This document shows positions 26,386 to 33,725 of a DNA stretch of 64,000 nt, piece after piece. Positions within the stretch are counted from its first letter, which is position 1; each line of letters begins with the position of its first letter. Origin of the DNA: an uncultured SAR86 cluster bacterium (GTDB lineage Bacteria; Pseudomonadota; Gammaproteobacteria; Magnimaribacterales; TMED112). Location: positions 29,505 to 93,504 of the forward strand of contig CACEYZ010000003.1 in NCBI GenBank assembly GCA_902563885.1, in the 5' to 3' direction. The translations under genes were made by a program, and so were the position numbers. The notes under the pieces are model-generated. The model worked only from the letters and a program-made list of their open reading frames with translations. It had not been told where the DNA came from and ran no database searches.

Positions 26386-26905
26386 TATTCTATTTTTATT
26401 AATCATGTCTTTCCTGATGAAATCCACAGAGATTGAAATTTCTATTTCCGAGCAAAAATTATTTTTGCTTGATAATAAATCTGTTATAAAAACCTATTTA
26501 ATATCTTCTTCAAAGTACGGAGAGGGTTCAAAAGTCAACTCTTTTAAAACGCCACTTGGTAAACATGTTGTCAAAAGAAAAATAGGAAATGACATGCCAT
26601 TAGGAGCAAGATTTATTGGAAGGAGCTTTTCAGGAGAAATTTATCCTATATATGATACTGATCAGGTGCTTGTTGAAGATGATGTGGTTCAGTCAAGGAT
26701 CCTATGGCTTGATGGATTAGAAGATGGGATCAATAAAGGTGAGGGGGTAGATTCTTATAGCAGATATATTTACATACATGGAACACCAGAAGAATGGCTG
26801 TTAGGGGAAAAAGCTTCAAAAGGCTGCATAAGAATGTCAAATAAAGATGTCATTGAGTTATTTAACCTCGTGGAAGAGGGAATACCAGTAACAATCAATA
26901 AATAG
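26375..26905 (+). CDS. L,D-transpeptidase (YkuD domain), exported
   Basis: The product is a cell-wall enzyme that would form 3-3 crosslinks or attach proteins to peptidoglycan. A short N-terminal hydrophobic segment is followed by the YkuD domain with the active-site block IHGTPEEW...SKGCIRM, which holds the catalytic His and Cys. From the ATG at 26375 it has 176 residues. A longer form from TTG at 26360 is possible. It overlaps the end of lnt. No peptidoglycan-binding LysM domain is present. Confidence 0.9.
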   Translation: MKNNILFLLIMSFLMKSTEIEISISEQKLFLLDNKSVIKTYLISSSKYGEGSKVNSFKTPLGKHVVKRKIGNDMPLGARFIGRSFSGEIYPIYDTDQVLVEDDVVQSRILWLDGLEDGINKGEGVDSYSRYIYIHGTPEEWLLGEKASKGCIRMSNKDVIELFNLVEEGIPVTINK

Positions 26906-26947
26906 CTATTATTTTATAAAATAAGCATCATTTATTTATAAAAAATA

Positions 26948-26975
26948 TTGATAATACATAATAAATATGTATTAT
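26948..26975 (+). promoter_or_regulatory. Candidate sigma-70 promoter with internal inverted repeat
   Basis: A TTGATA hexamer (26948-26953) and a TATTAT hexamer (26970-26975) lie 16 bp apart, each one mismatch from consensus. Between and across them lies a perfect inverted repeat, AATACATA (26953-26960) and TATGTATT (26966-26973), which could be an operator. Transcription would begin near 26982, exactly before the structured RNA. Confidence 0.5.
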
Positions 26976-26982
26976 ATTACTT

Positions 26983-27044
26983 AAGTCAGTCTCTCCTCTC
27001 CCCCAAAGGCTGACAAACTCGGGGCTTCGGCCCCAAACTTTTTT
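26983..27044 (+). ncRNA. Candidate short structured RNA with C/U-rich loop and terminator
   Basis: The sequence folds by eye into two hairpins. The first has a 7-bp stem (GUCAGUC at 26985-26991 with GGCUGAC at 27008-27014) and a 16-nt loop containing CUCCUCUCCCCC. The second is GGGGC-UUCG-GCCCC (27021-27034), a UUCG tetraloop hairpin, followed after AAAC by six U. A near-consensus promoter lies just upstream. The loop is complementary to purine-rich Shine-Dalgarno sequences. The CCCC loop could also pair with the GGGG of the terminator, so an attenuator for the downstream small ORF is an alternative. No known RNA family was recognised. Confidence 0.5.
27021..27044 (+). terminator. UUCG-tetraloop intrinsic terminator
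   Basis: A 5-bp GC stem, GGGGC/GCCCC, closed by TTCG is followed by AAAC and a run of six T at 27039-27044. The four-base gap before the T-run is slightly wide. It would end the short RNA above and any read-through from the lnt/transpeptidase operon. Confidence 0.6.
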
Positions 27045-27047
27045 GAA

Positions 27048-27155
27048 ATGAAAGAATACATGAATAACTTATTCTCCTTTTGCAAAGAATACCCTGTTTG
27101 GGCTGCAGTATTTTTTTCATTTGGTTATTTAATTGGAGAGATCTACGTAGTCTAA
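27048..27155 (+). CDS. Tiny single-span membrane protein (hypothetical)
   Basis: A 35-codon ORF (ATG 27048, TAA 27153-27155) or a 31-codon form from the ATG at 27060. The middle is a hydrophobic helix (PVWAAVFFSFGYLIGEIYVV), with a Cys and basic residues before it. I recognise no family. It ends one base before the next tiny membrane ORF. The start is 3 nt after the terminator T-run, so transcription would require read-through or relief of termination. It has no clear Shine-Dalgarno. Confidence 0.4.
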   Translation: MKEYMNNLFSFCKEYPVWAAVFFSFGYLIGEIYVV

Positions 27156-27156
27156 G

Positions 27157-27258
27157 ATGGAAAAGTATTTTAATAATATAATGAATAAGTTTTCAGACTC
27201 CATAGAGTTAGCTACTCTATGTCTAATTTTTGTAGTTTTAATTGTAGGCATTTCTTAA
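27157..27258 (+). CDS. Second tiny single-span membrane protein (hypothetical)
   Basis: A 33-codon ORF (ATG 27157, TAA 27256-27258) with a polar N-terminal helix and a C-terminal hydrophobic span (LATLCLIFVVLIVGIS). It is placed one base after the preceding tiny ORF and 31 bp before the peroxidase gene. No family is recognised. The pairing of two consecutive ORFs with membrane helices makes chance less likely, but both are short. Confidence 0.4.
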   Translation: MEKYFNNIMNKFSDSIELATLCLIFVVLIVGIS

Positions 27259-27289
27259 ATACTTCTGTATACTTTTTTCGGTATCAAAT

Positions 27290-27829
27290 ATGAAATTTAA
27301 AATCATAGGAACAATTTTTTTATATCTTTTTTCAAACAGTGTCCTTTCTGCGTGCGAAGGTCTGTTAGATGAGAAAGTAAAAATCCTAAATGAAAAAAAA
27401 TATCAAAATCTTTGTGAGTATTCAGGCAAAACTATTCTTGTAGTTAACACCGCAAGTAAATGTGGATTTACTTACCAATACGAAGAACTTGAGCAGTTAC
27501 AAAGACGATTTTCAAAAGATGGATTCACTGTTTTAGGATTTCCATCAAGGAATTTTCTTTATCAAGAATTTACCGATGAAGAAGAAGTTGCAGAGTTCTG
27601 TAAATCGACCTTTGATGTAACATTTCCTCTTTTCTCAATCACTAATGTTAATGCAGTAAATACACATCCTTTCTTTGAAAAGCTTTTTAAAATTACACAG
27701 AAAAGACCTAGTTGGAATTTTCACAAGTATTTAATTACTACCGAAGGAGAGGTGAAAAGTTTTTCTCATAGAATGAATCCTTCAGATCCACAAATAGTTG
27801 AAGCAATTCAACAATCTATAGACACGTAA
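27290..27829 (+). CDS. Glutathione peroxidase-family lipoprotein
   Basis: This is a thiol peroxidase of the GPx fold with a secretion signal ending in a lipobox (LSAC, Cys22), so it is probably a periplasmic lipoprotein. The peroxidatic Cys is in NTASKCGFT. The usual PCNQF segment, whose Gln belongs to the catalytic tetrad, reads PSRNF here. The WNF motif is kept as PSWNFHKYL. Reductant is more likely a thioredoxin-like protein than glutathione. The 3' end overlaps rpiA on the other strand by 22 bp. Confidence 0.88.
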   Translation: MKFKIIGTIFLYLFSNSVLSACEGLLDEKVKILNEKKYQNLCEYSGKTILVVNTASKCGFTYQYEELEQLQRRFSKDGFTVLGFPSRNFLYQEFTDEEEVAEFCKSTFDVTFPLFSITNVNAVNTHPFFEKLFKITQKRPSWNFHKYLITTEGEVKSFSHRMNPSDPQIVEAIQQSIDT

Positions 27830-28470
27830 TATGAATCTCTTCCTATCTTTATTGAGGTAGGCTTATTTTTTGCAAATATACCTACTTCTACAATTCCAGG
27901 AACAGATATTAGTTCCGCCTCCATTTTTTCTGGATCAGAAATTAACATCCCATGCATGTCTAGAATAATATTTCCACTATCAGATGAAACACTTCTCTTT
28001 GTTATCTTTTCACTCATATTTCCTAAATTTCTTCTTACCGAATGTTCTGCAAATGGAATTACTTCTATTGGTAATGGAAAAGTGCCAAGAATTTCAACTT
28101 GTTTTGAATCATCAACAATACATATAAATTTTTTTGAAGCTGCAGCGAGTATTTTTTCTTTGGTATGTGCACCTCCACCGCCTTTAATAAGATAATAATT
28201 TTTATCTATCTCATCCGCTCCATCAATGTAGTAATCTAATAAAAAGTTCTCTGGTGCTCCTTGTGAAACTTCAAATTGTAAATTTTCTAATAACTCTGTT
28301 GATTCATTTGAGCTTGAAAAAATAGTGTTTATTCTGTTTTTTAAATTTGGAAGAAATTCATTTATAAAAATAGTTGTTGTGGATCCTGTCCCTATACCTA
28401 TATTTATGTTTTCATTTGAATCATTTATCTCATCAAATGCACCTTCAGCTGCAAAAAATTTCTTATTCAT
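27808..28470 (-). CDS. rpiA: Ribose-5-phosphate isomerase A
   Basis: RpiA interconverts ribose-5-phosphate and ribulose-5-phosphate. The phosphate loop GIGTGSTTT, DGADEIDKN and KGGGGAHTKEKI are the family signatures and carry the catalytic acidic residues and lysine. The 220-residue length fits. It overlaps fau by 8 bp. With tkt and rpe elsewhere in the window it covers the non-oxidative pentose phosphate route. Confidence 0.95.
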   Translation of the reverse strand: MNKKFFAAEGAFDEINDSNENINIGIGTGSTTTIFINEFLPNLKNRINTIFSSSNESTELLENLQFEVSQGAPENFLLDYYIDGADEIDKNYYLIKGGGGAHTKEKILAAASKKFICIVDDSKQVEILGTFPLPIEVIPFAEHSVRRNLGNMSEKITKRSVSSDSGNIILDMHGMLISDPEKMEAELISVPGIVEVGIFAKNKPTSIKIGRDSYYVSIDC

Positions 28471-29002
28471 AGATTTCTTTTTCAGTAAAAATTTTATCTA
28501 ATTTAGCATCATGCTTTTCTTGAAAGTTTAGATTTGTCTTTTGCATTTCAAAACCAACTCCCCATAAAACAGGTCTTTTTGCTTCACTCTTAATATTAAC
28601 AAAAGTTTTGTCATAGAACCCTTTACCTCTTCCTAACCTATAAAGCTTCTCATTGAAACCAACAAGTGGAACTAAAATGATATCTAATTCAAATATATTT
28701 ACTTCCTTTTTAGATTTTGGTTCTAATATTCCATAAGCACCTACTGAAATTCCTTTTGATATATTTCCATAGCCAAGAACTTCATCTTTTATAAAGGGGA
28801 TATAAACTTTTTTTTCTTTTGAAATTAGAAGTTTCGGTTCAAATTCAATAGGCATAAATAAGCCAACTTTCTTTGCTTTTTGAAAAAGCTCTTGTCTATT
28901 AAGAAGTTTTTGAATTAGATGTGTTTTTTCGATTATTTCTCGTTGTGAAAATGAAAGGAATTTATTTTTAATTTCTAATCTTATCCCATTTTTAACAGAC
29001 AT
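28463..29002 (-). CDS. fau: 5-formyltetrahydrofolate cyclo-ligase
   Basis: This enzyme (YgfA/Fau) converts 5-formyl-THF to 5,10-methenyl-THF with ATP. The signatures are VGAYGILEP and LVPLVGFNEKLYRLGRGKGFYD. I chose the ATG at 29002 (MSVKNGIRLEI); an in-frame ATG at 29011 also exists. Both lie inside the 3' strand of the closing stem of the 6S RNA upstream. The order zapA-6S-fau is conserved in gammaproteobacteria and supports both names. Confidence 0.92.
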   Translation of the reverse strand: MSVKNGIRLEIKNKFLSFSQREIIEKTHLIQKLLNRQELFQKAKKVGLFMPIEFEPKLLISKEKKVYIPFIKDEVLGYGNISKGISVGAYGILEPKSKKEVNIFELDIILVPLVGFNEKLYRLGRGKGFYDKTFVNIKSEAKRPVLWGVGFEMQKTNLNFQEKHDAKLDKIFTEKEIYE

Positions 29003-29168
29003 CTGAATCATTGTTTCCAGTCACCCTGAACCCTTAGGTCAGGTGGGTAGCTCTTCTCTATAGTAAGGCTTCCTCTAAAGTAACGCACAGCTATAAAAAA
29101 TCTGCTTCCCTTAATTTACATTATCGGTTCTAGAGTAAATTCTGAAAACCGATGATTCAGACAATTAA
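29000..29168 (-). ncRNA. ssrS: 6S RNA
   Basis: 6S RNA mimics an open promoter and sequesters sigma-70 RNA polymerase. The minus strand between zapA and fau carries conserved 6S blocks: AACCGAUA in the 5' arm, GAAGCCUUA in the middle and CACCUGACCUAAGGGUUCAGGGUG in separate blocks of the 3' arm, matching E. coli ssrS as I recall it. The ends pair perfectly over 10 bp (TCTGAATCAT near the 5' end, its complement at 29002-29011), extended by GUUUUC/GGAAAC. The 5' end (about 29161-29170) and 3' end are estimates. Confidence 0.9.
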
Positions 29169-29173
29169 ATATT

Positions 29174-29194
29174 AAACATTTTTTGCAAATGTTT
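29174..29194. repeat. Perfect 8-bp inverted repeat after zapA
   Basis: AAACATTT (29174-29181) and AAATGTTT (29187-29194) with a 5-base loop lie directly after the zapA stop and before 6S RNA. It could be a weak terminator or part of the 6S promoter region. It has no T-run of terminator quality. Confidence 0.5.
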
Positions 29195-29482
29195 CTATTG
29201 GTTTATAAATAATTTAATTTTGTTTGTTAAATCATCTAAAGCTCTTTCATTTATTTCACTACCAGATGAAAGATCTTCATTTTTTATTTCATATTCGATG
29301 GCAAATTTAAGAGCAATTTGTACTAATGCATGATCAAGTTTTTCTTCTGGTGCATTAATTTCCTCAAGAAGTTTTTCAATCTTTTTTTTCGCCTTTCCAA
29401 AGGCTATGAATTCATCAGCCGGTATACTAAATGAAAAAGTTCGTTCGCCTAATTTAATGTCTACTCTTTGTTCGTCATTCAT
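29195..29482 (-). CDS. zapA: Cell division protein ZapA
   Basis: ZapA bundles FtsZ filaments at the Z ring. The 95-residue product starts with the conserved beta-hairpin (VDIKLGERTFSFSIP) and continues into a long coiled-coil helix. The length is slightly below E. coli (109). The start overlaps the stop of the folM-like gene by 4 bp. Its place immediately upstream of 6S RNA is the gammaproteobacterial arrangement and supports the name. Confidence 0.88.
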   Translation of the reverse strand: MNDEQRVDIKLGERTFSFSIPADEFIAFGKAKKKIEKLLEEINAPEEKLDHALVQIALKFAIEYEIKNEDLSSGSEINERALDDLTNKIKLFINQ

Positions 29483-30210
29483 CCTAAAGATTTTCCACCA
29501 TCAACATTTATATTTCTTCCTGTCATATAGGTATTTTTTGTTACTAAATAATCAACCATCATTACAATATCTTCTACCGACCCCATTCGCCTAAGTGGTA
29601 CTTTTTTTAATATTCCTTCCTTCTTTTCTTCATCTGGCTCATTTCCAACATCCCACAAAATAACACCTGGTGCTACTGAATTTACCAATACCTCAGGTGC
29701 TAATTCAGAGGCAAGTGATTTCGTCATATTCAATAACCCCGCTTTTGCTGCAGCATAGGTGGCATACCTTGCTAAGCCTGATTCAGCATAAATATCTGTA
29801 ATATTAACTATCGAGCCTGTATTTTTCTTTAACCTTTCTCCCAAAAACTTACATATGAACATTGGAGCCTTTAGGTTTGAAGACAAAAGTGCACTCCAGT
29901 CCTCTTCTTCAATTTCAGATATTTCTTTCGGGTAGAATGTTGAAGCATTGTTTATTACTGCTTTTAAATTTGGTGAGATTTCTAATACCCTTTTGCATAA
30001 AACTTCTACTGAAGCACTATCATCAAGGTCTGCCTTTATAATTTCGAATGAATTTTCTCTCACCGAATTAAGTTTCTGCTTAAGCTCAATAGCTTCTTTT
30101 TCAGAATTCCTGTAGTGAATAATTACATTCCAATTATTATGATGAAAATGCTCAGCAATAGCTTTACCTATTCTTTGGGCACCACCTGTAATAAAAATCC
30201 AATCACTCAT
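29479..30210 (-). CDS. folM: SDR of the pteridine reductase (FolM/PTR1) type
   Basis: FolM reduces dihydromonapterin and can act as an alternative dihydrofolate reductase. The nucleotide motif is GGAQRIG, where most SDRs have TGxxxGIG, as in PTR1 and FolM. Thirteen residues before the catalytic Tyr (TYAAAK) stands Asp (NITDIYAE) rather than Ser, the PTR1 arrangement Asp181-Tyr194-Lys198. NNASTFYP is also PTR1-like. I used the ATG at 30210; 30219 is possible. Fau, the next folate enzyme, lies downstream on the same strand. Confidence 0.82.
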   Translation of the reverse strand: MSDWIFITGGAQRIGKAIAEHFHHNNWNVIIHYRNSEKEAIELKQKLNSVRENSFEIIKADLDDSASVEVLCKRVLEISPNLKAVINNASTFYPKEISEIEEEDWSALLSSNLKAPMFICKFLGERLKKNTGSIVNITDIYAESGLARYATYAAAKAGLLNMTKSLASELAPEVLVNSVAPGVILWDVGNEPDEEKKEGILKKVPLRRMGSVEDIVMMVDYLVTKNTYMTGRNINVDGGKSLG

Positions 30211-31213
30211 ATCTATCAATTATATTAATTATTTTTTTCTTTTTAATTTTTTCGATTTCATCATATTTATGTGATGTTAAGTCAGTAAAATCTATTTTTG
30301 TAATTTCATCTATAATATTGAAAAAATATTCACTCTTATCGTCAAAATATTTGATGATATCCAGAAAAATTATTCTATTTTTATCATTTAAAAATGATAT
30401 GAAGAAAAGAAATTTATCATTAGGACTACTACTTTTGTTAAATTGTTGAATTTGTTTCCATATTTCTAGGTATTTTAGAAATTTCTTTGGCATATATTTT
30501 TTGAGTTTTAAGCAGAAATTATATTTATTTGCTTGATCAACTTGAGAAAGAGCAATTTCAGGCCTTTGATCAATTATTTCTGGTATTTCAATTAATTTTG
30601 AAAACCAAGGTTCTTGAAGATTAAAATTTTTAATCACTTTTAAAAATCTTGAAAAATCAAAATTCAATGCCTTCAAAGTTTCTTCCCAAACTCTTTCACC
30701 ACTAAGGTAATGAAGCTCATCAGATTGTGATATTTTTTTTAAAATTGTTTTTGTATCAGCATGAATCTCGAAGCCATCGAATTTTGCATAGAATCTTGCA
30801 AGTCTTAATACTCTGAGTGGATCTTCAATAAAAGCTGAAGAAACGTGTCTTATTACACCATTTTTTAAATCATCAATACCTCCATATGGATCAATTAAAT
30901 TCCCATATTCATCTTCTGCTATTGCATTAATAGTTATATCTCTTCGTTTTAGATCTTCTTCTAAAGACACATCAGGTGAAAAATCAAAATTAAAAGCTTT
31001 ATGTCCAGACCCTATATTTCTTTCCTTTCTTGCCAGCGCATATTCTTCGTTTGTTTCAGGATGTAAGAAAACTGGAAAATCCTTACCAACCTTTTTAAAA
31101 CCTTTTTCAATCATTTCACTTTCTGTGCTTCCTACAACAACATAATCTGAATCTTTAGCTTTAAGCTTGAGAATTCTGTCTCTTATTGCACCACCAACTC
31201 TATAAATTTTCAT
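30203..31213 (-). CDS. cca: CCA-adding tRNA nucleotidyltransferase
   Basis: Cca builds or repairs the CCA end of tRNAs. The class II nucleotidyltransferase head shows GGAIRDRIL, the metal-binding DSD in [10 protein letters not shown], the [10 protein letters not shown] motif and the nucleotide-selecting [11 protein letters not shown]. At 336 residues it lacks the C-terminal HD phosphohydrolase domain of E. coli Cca (412). The C-terminal tail is lysine rich. The one tRNA found here already encodes CCA, so the main role is probably repair. It overlaps apaH by 4 bp. Confidence 0.93.
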   Translation of the reverse strand: MKIYRVGGAIRDRILKLKAKDSDYVVVGSTESEMIEKGFKKVGKDFPVFLHPETNEEYALARKERNIGSGHKAFNFDFSPDVSLEEDLKRRDITINAIAEDEYGNLIDPYGGIDDLKNGVIRHVSSAFIEDPLRVLRLARFYAKFDGFEIHADTKTILKKISQSDELHYLSGERVWEETLKALNFDFSRFLKVIKNFNLQEPWFSKLIEIPEIIDQRPEIALSQVDQANKYNFCLKLKKYMPKKFLKYLEIWKQIQQFNKSSSPNDKFLFFISFLNDKNRIIFLDIIKYFDDKSEYFFNIIDEITKIDFTDLTSHKYDEIEKIKKKKIINIIDRYE

Positions 31214-32028
31214 TTTTGCGAATCTACTGTAATTATTGATCTGTCGTTAATATTGATTGCGGCTAAAGAACCACCCCAGACACACCCAAGGTCAACACCT
31301 TTTATTTTATTATTATTTGTAACACCTTTTAGTGCGGCCCAATGGCCAAACACAATACTATCAACTTCTTTTAGAGCCTTGTGTTTGTAATTGAACCATG
31401 GCTGATATTTTTGTTTTGGTGACTTCTTAATTTTAGTATTTAAGTCTAGTTTATTTTCTTTAGTTATGAATCTCATTCTGGTGAAAACATTAACAAGGTA
31501 TCTTCTTCTATTTTTCTTATTAGTTGATTTAGAGATTGCCTTCCTTCTGTCACCATACATTTGATCAAGAAATTTTTCAGGATTAGATTTTAAGGAAGAG
31601 GTTAATTCTTCATTTGCAGCTTTTACATCCTCAATAGACCAAGTGGGAAGAATGCCTGCATGTACAACAAGTGTTTTTTTTGTCTCATTTGAGAGCACTT
31701 TGGCAAAAGGGAAATTTAAAAAATAATCTAAAATTTCAACAGATTTATTCTTGCTTATAATTTTTGTCATAGTATCTTTTTTATCATTATGTTTACGCAC
31801 TCCTGCTAGAATCGCCATTAGATGTAGATCATGGTTGCCAAGTACACTTTTTACTTTATTCTCTAAAACATAATCAACAACCTTTTCAGATTCTGGACCT
31901 CTATTCACAAGATCACCTACACAGAAGAATTTATTTTCCTTATTTGGGTCTATAAGTTTTAGTAAATTTTTAAATTCTTTGTAACAACCTTGAATGTCAC
32001 CTATTACAAATTTAGATTTGTTGTTCAT
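31210..32028 (-). CDS. apaH: Bis(5'-nucleosyl)-tetraphosphatase, symmetrical (ApaH)
   Basis: ApaH splits Ap4A to two ADP and removes Np4 caps from RNA. It is a metallophosphatase with [20 protein letters not shown] and [11 protein letters not shown], and a C-terminal FGHWAALKG that holds a further metal-site His. The length of 272 is normal. It follows rsmA directly, overlapping by 17 bp, with no apaG between them as there is in E. coli. Confidence 0.95.
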   Translation of the reverse strand: MNNKSKFVIGDIQGCYKEFKNLLKLIDPNKENKFFCVGDLVNRGPESEKVVDYVLENKVKSVLGNHDLHLMAILAGVRKHNDKKDTMTKIISKNKSVEILDYFLNFPFAKVLSNETKKTLVVHAGILPTWSIEDVKAANEELTSSLKSNPEKFLDQMYGDRRKAISKSTNKKNRRRYLVNVFTRMRFITKENKLDLNTKIKKSPKQKYQPWFNYKHKALKEVDSIVFGHWAALKGVTNNNKIKGVDLGCVWGGSLAAININDRSIITVDSQK

Positions 32029-32773
32029 AAGCCCTTAGTATTTCAAAAAAATCATCCAAGACAAGCTCCTCAGGACGTTTATTAATATCAAACGAAAAAA
32101 ATTCCATTTCAAGATTTAATGCTTTTAATCCAGCCTTAATTTTTTTTCTCGGGTTTGCGAAACACTTTGTTAAAATCATTTTAAAATTTTGATAATTTAG
32201 CCCTCTATCTTTATTATTTTTAACCAATCTGATTAGTGTTGAAGTCACCTTTGGTTTTGGATGAAATGCCTCAGGTGGTATATCAAACATTCCATGAATT
32301 GTTCCAAAATATTCAGTTATTAAAGAAAGTTTATTTTGTTTCTCTTTTTTTGAAATGAATCTCTCTGCCATTTCCTTTTGAACGAGAAAAATACATTCAA
32401 GAAAAACAAAGTCCTCTTCTAAAATTTTTAAAATAATTTGAGATGAAATGTTATAAGGCAGATTACCAAAGACTATAAGTTTTTCTGAGGAAAATTTATG
32501 TAAATCAACTGCCAGAATATCTGCATTTATAAACTCCATATTATTATTATCAGAAAACTTATTATTTAAGATGCTATGTAATTTACTATCTATTTCAATG
32601 CCCCTAAATTTTTTATTTGTATTGGCTAAATAATTTGTAAGAGCGCCATCACCAGGTCCTATTTCAATGATTTCAGTGGCGTTTGGCAGATTGGTGCATG
32701 TAAGGATTTTTTCAATGAAAGTGTTATCTCTTAAAAAGTTTTGGCCAAGAGATTTTTTAGGCTTTATTTTCAT
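32012..32773 (-). CDS. rsmA: 16S rRNA dimethyladenosine transferase RsmA/KsgA
   Basis: RsmA dimethylates two adjacent adenines in helix 45 of 16S rRNA. The N-terminus KKSLGQNFLRD, SAM motif EIGPGDGALT and catalytic NLPYNISS are all intact. The length of 253 is slightly short (E. coli 273). The C-terminal FHPKPKVTSTLIRL is also typical. It overlaps pdxA upstream and apaH downstream by 17 bp each, in the conserved pdxA-rsmA-apaH order. Confidence 0.96.
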   Translation of the reverse strand: MKIKPKKSLGQNFLRDNTFIEKILTCTNLPNATEIIEIGPGDGALTNYLANTNKKFRGIEIDSKLHSILNNKFSDNNNMEFINADILAVDLHKFSSEKLIVFGNLPYNISSQIILKILEEDFVFLECIFLVQKEMAERFISKKEKQNKLSLITEYFGTIHGMFDIPPEAFHPKPKVTSTLIRLVKNNKDRGLNYQNFKMILTKCFANPRKKIKAGLKALNLEMEFFSFDINKRPEELVLDDFFEILRAYEQQI

Positions 32774-33725
32774 TCAAAGCAATTTTTATGGATTTTATCA
32801 TGCTGCTAGGGTCTGCTTTAAAATCTGATGCTATATCTTCAGCTGTCCCGTGATCAACAGAGACACGCATAAAAGGTAGTCCAATAGTAATATTTACAGT
32901 GCCATGAAAATCTAGTGTTTTAATTACTGGCAAAGCTTGATCGTGATACATAGAAAGATATCCATCACATTTTGATGAAACAAATGCGGTATCCGCAGGC
33001 AATGGTCCGATCAGATTAAATTTATTACTTAGCTTGCGTACGGTAGGGTGAATAATATTTTTATCTTCTTGACCATATTCACCCCTTTCACCTGCATGTG
33101 GATTTAATCCTAAAATACCCATCAAAGGATTTTGTATATTAAAAAGTTCTCTTAATCCTTTTTCTAAAAGGGTTATTTTATTAATTAATAGTTTTTCAGT
33201 AACAGTATTTGAAACTTCATTAAGAGGTATGTGGGTAGTTGCAACACCAATTTTTAGCTGATCATTCGCTAGCAACATCAAAACATCATTACAAGAAAAT
33301 TTATTCTTTAAGTATTCAGTATGCCCCTGAAAATTTTTAATTTTTGAAGAAATAACACTTTTATTAATAGGACCTGTAACAAGATTGAATCTATTCTCAA
33401 ATGCCAAATCTGATGCAATATTAATGCAGTCGATAACATAATCTGCATTATTTTCATCTGATTTTCCTACTTTGTAGTTTGGGCAATTCTGAACATTAAT
33501 AAAATTAATCTTATTCGGTTTAACATCTTTGATATTTAATAGCTCATTGAATTTAAAACCAAACTTGAGCTGGCTATTTATAAAATCTAAAACACTCAAT
33601 GAACTTACAACAACAATTTTTTCAAAAATTTCTTTCGAATTTATTTTAGATATGGCCTTTAAAAAAATTTCAGGTCCAATGCCCGCAGGATCACCCAAAG
33701 AAACGATAATTTTTTTATTTATCAA
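32757..33725 (-). CDS. pdxA: 4-hydroxythreonine-4-phosphate dehydrogenase PdxA
   Basis: PdxA oxidises 4-phosphohydroxy-threonine in the DXP-dependent vitamin B6 pathway. The motifs are GDPAGIGPEIFLKAI at the N-terminus and metal-binding histidines in FQGHTEYL, LGLNPHAGERGEYGQED and MYHDQALPVIK. The length of 322 is normal. It overlaps surA by 4 bp. Its presence implies de novo pyridoxal phosphate synthesis by the PdxA-PdxJ route. Confidence 0.96.
   Translation of the reverse strand: MINKKIIVSLGDPAGIGPEIFLKAISKINSKEIFEKIVVVSSLSVLDFINSQLKFGFKFNELLNIKDVKPNKINFINVQNCPNYKVGKSDENNADYVIDCINIASDLAFENRFNLVTGPINKSVISSKIKNFQGHTEYLKNKFSCNDVLMLLANDQLKIGVATTHIPLNEVSNTVTEKLLINKITLLEKGLRELFNIQNPLMGILGLNPHAGERGEYGQEDKNIIHPTVRKLSNKFNLIGPLPADTAFVSSKCDGYLSMYHDQALPVIKTLDFHGTVNITIGLPFMRVSVDHGTAEDIASDFKADPSSMIKSIKIALNENKA

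Noticed and set aside
26906..26935. AT-only palindrome after the L,D-transpeptidase (TTATTTTATAAAATAA) as terminator
   Set aside because: The stem has no GC pairs and no clear T-run; the GC hairpin at 27021 is a better terminator.
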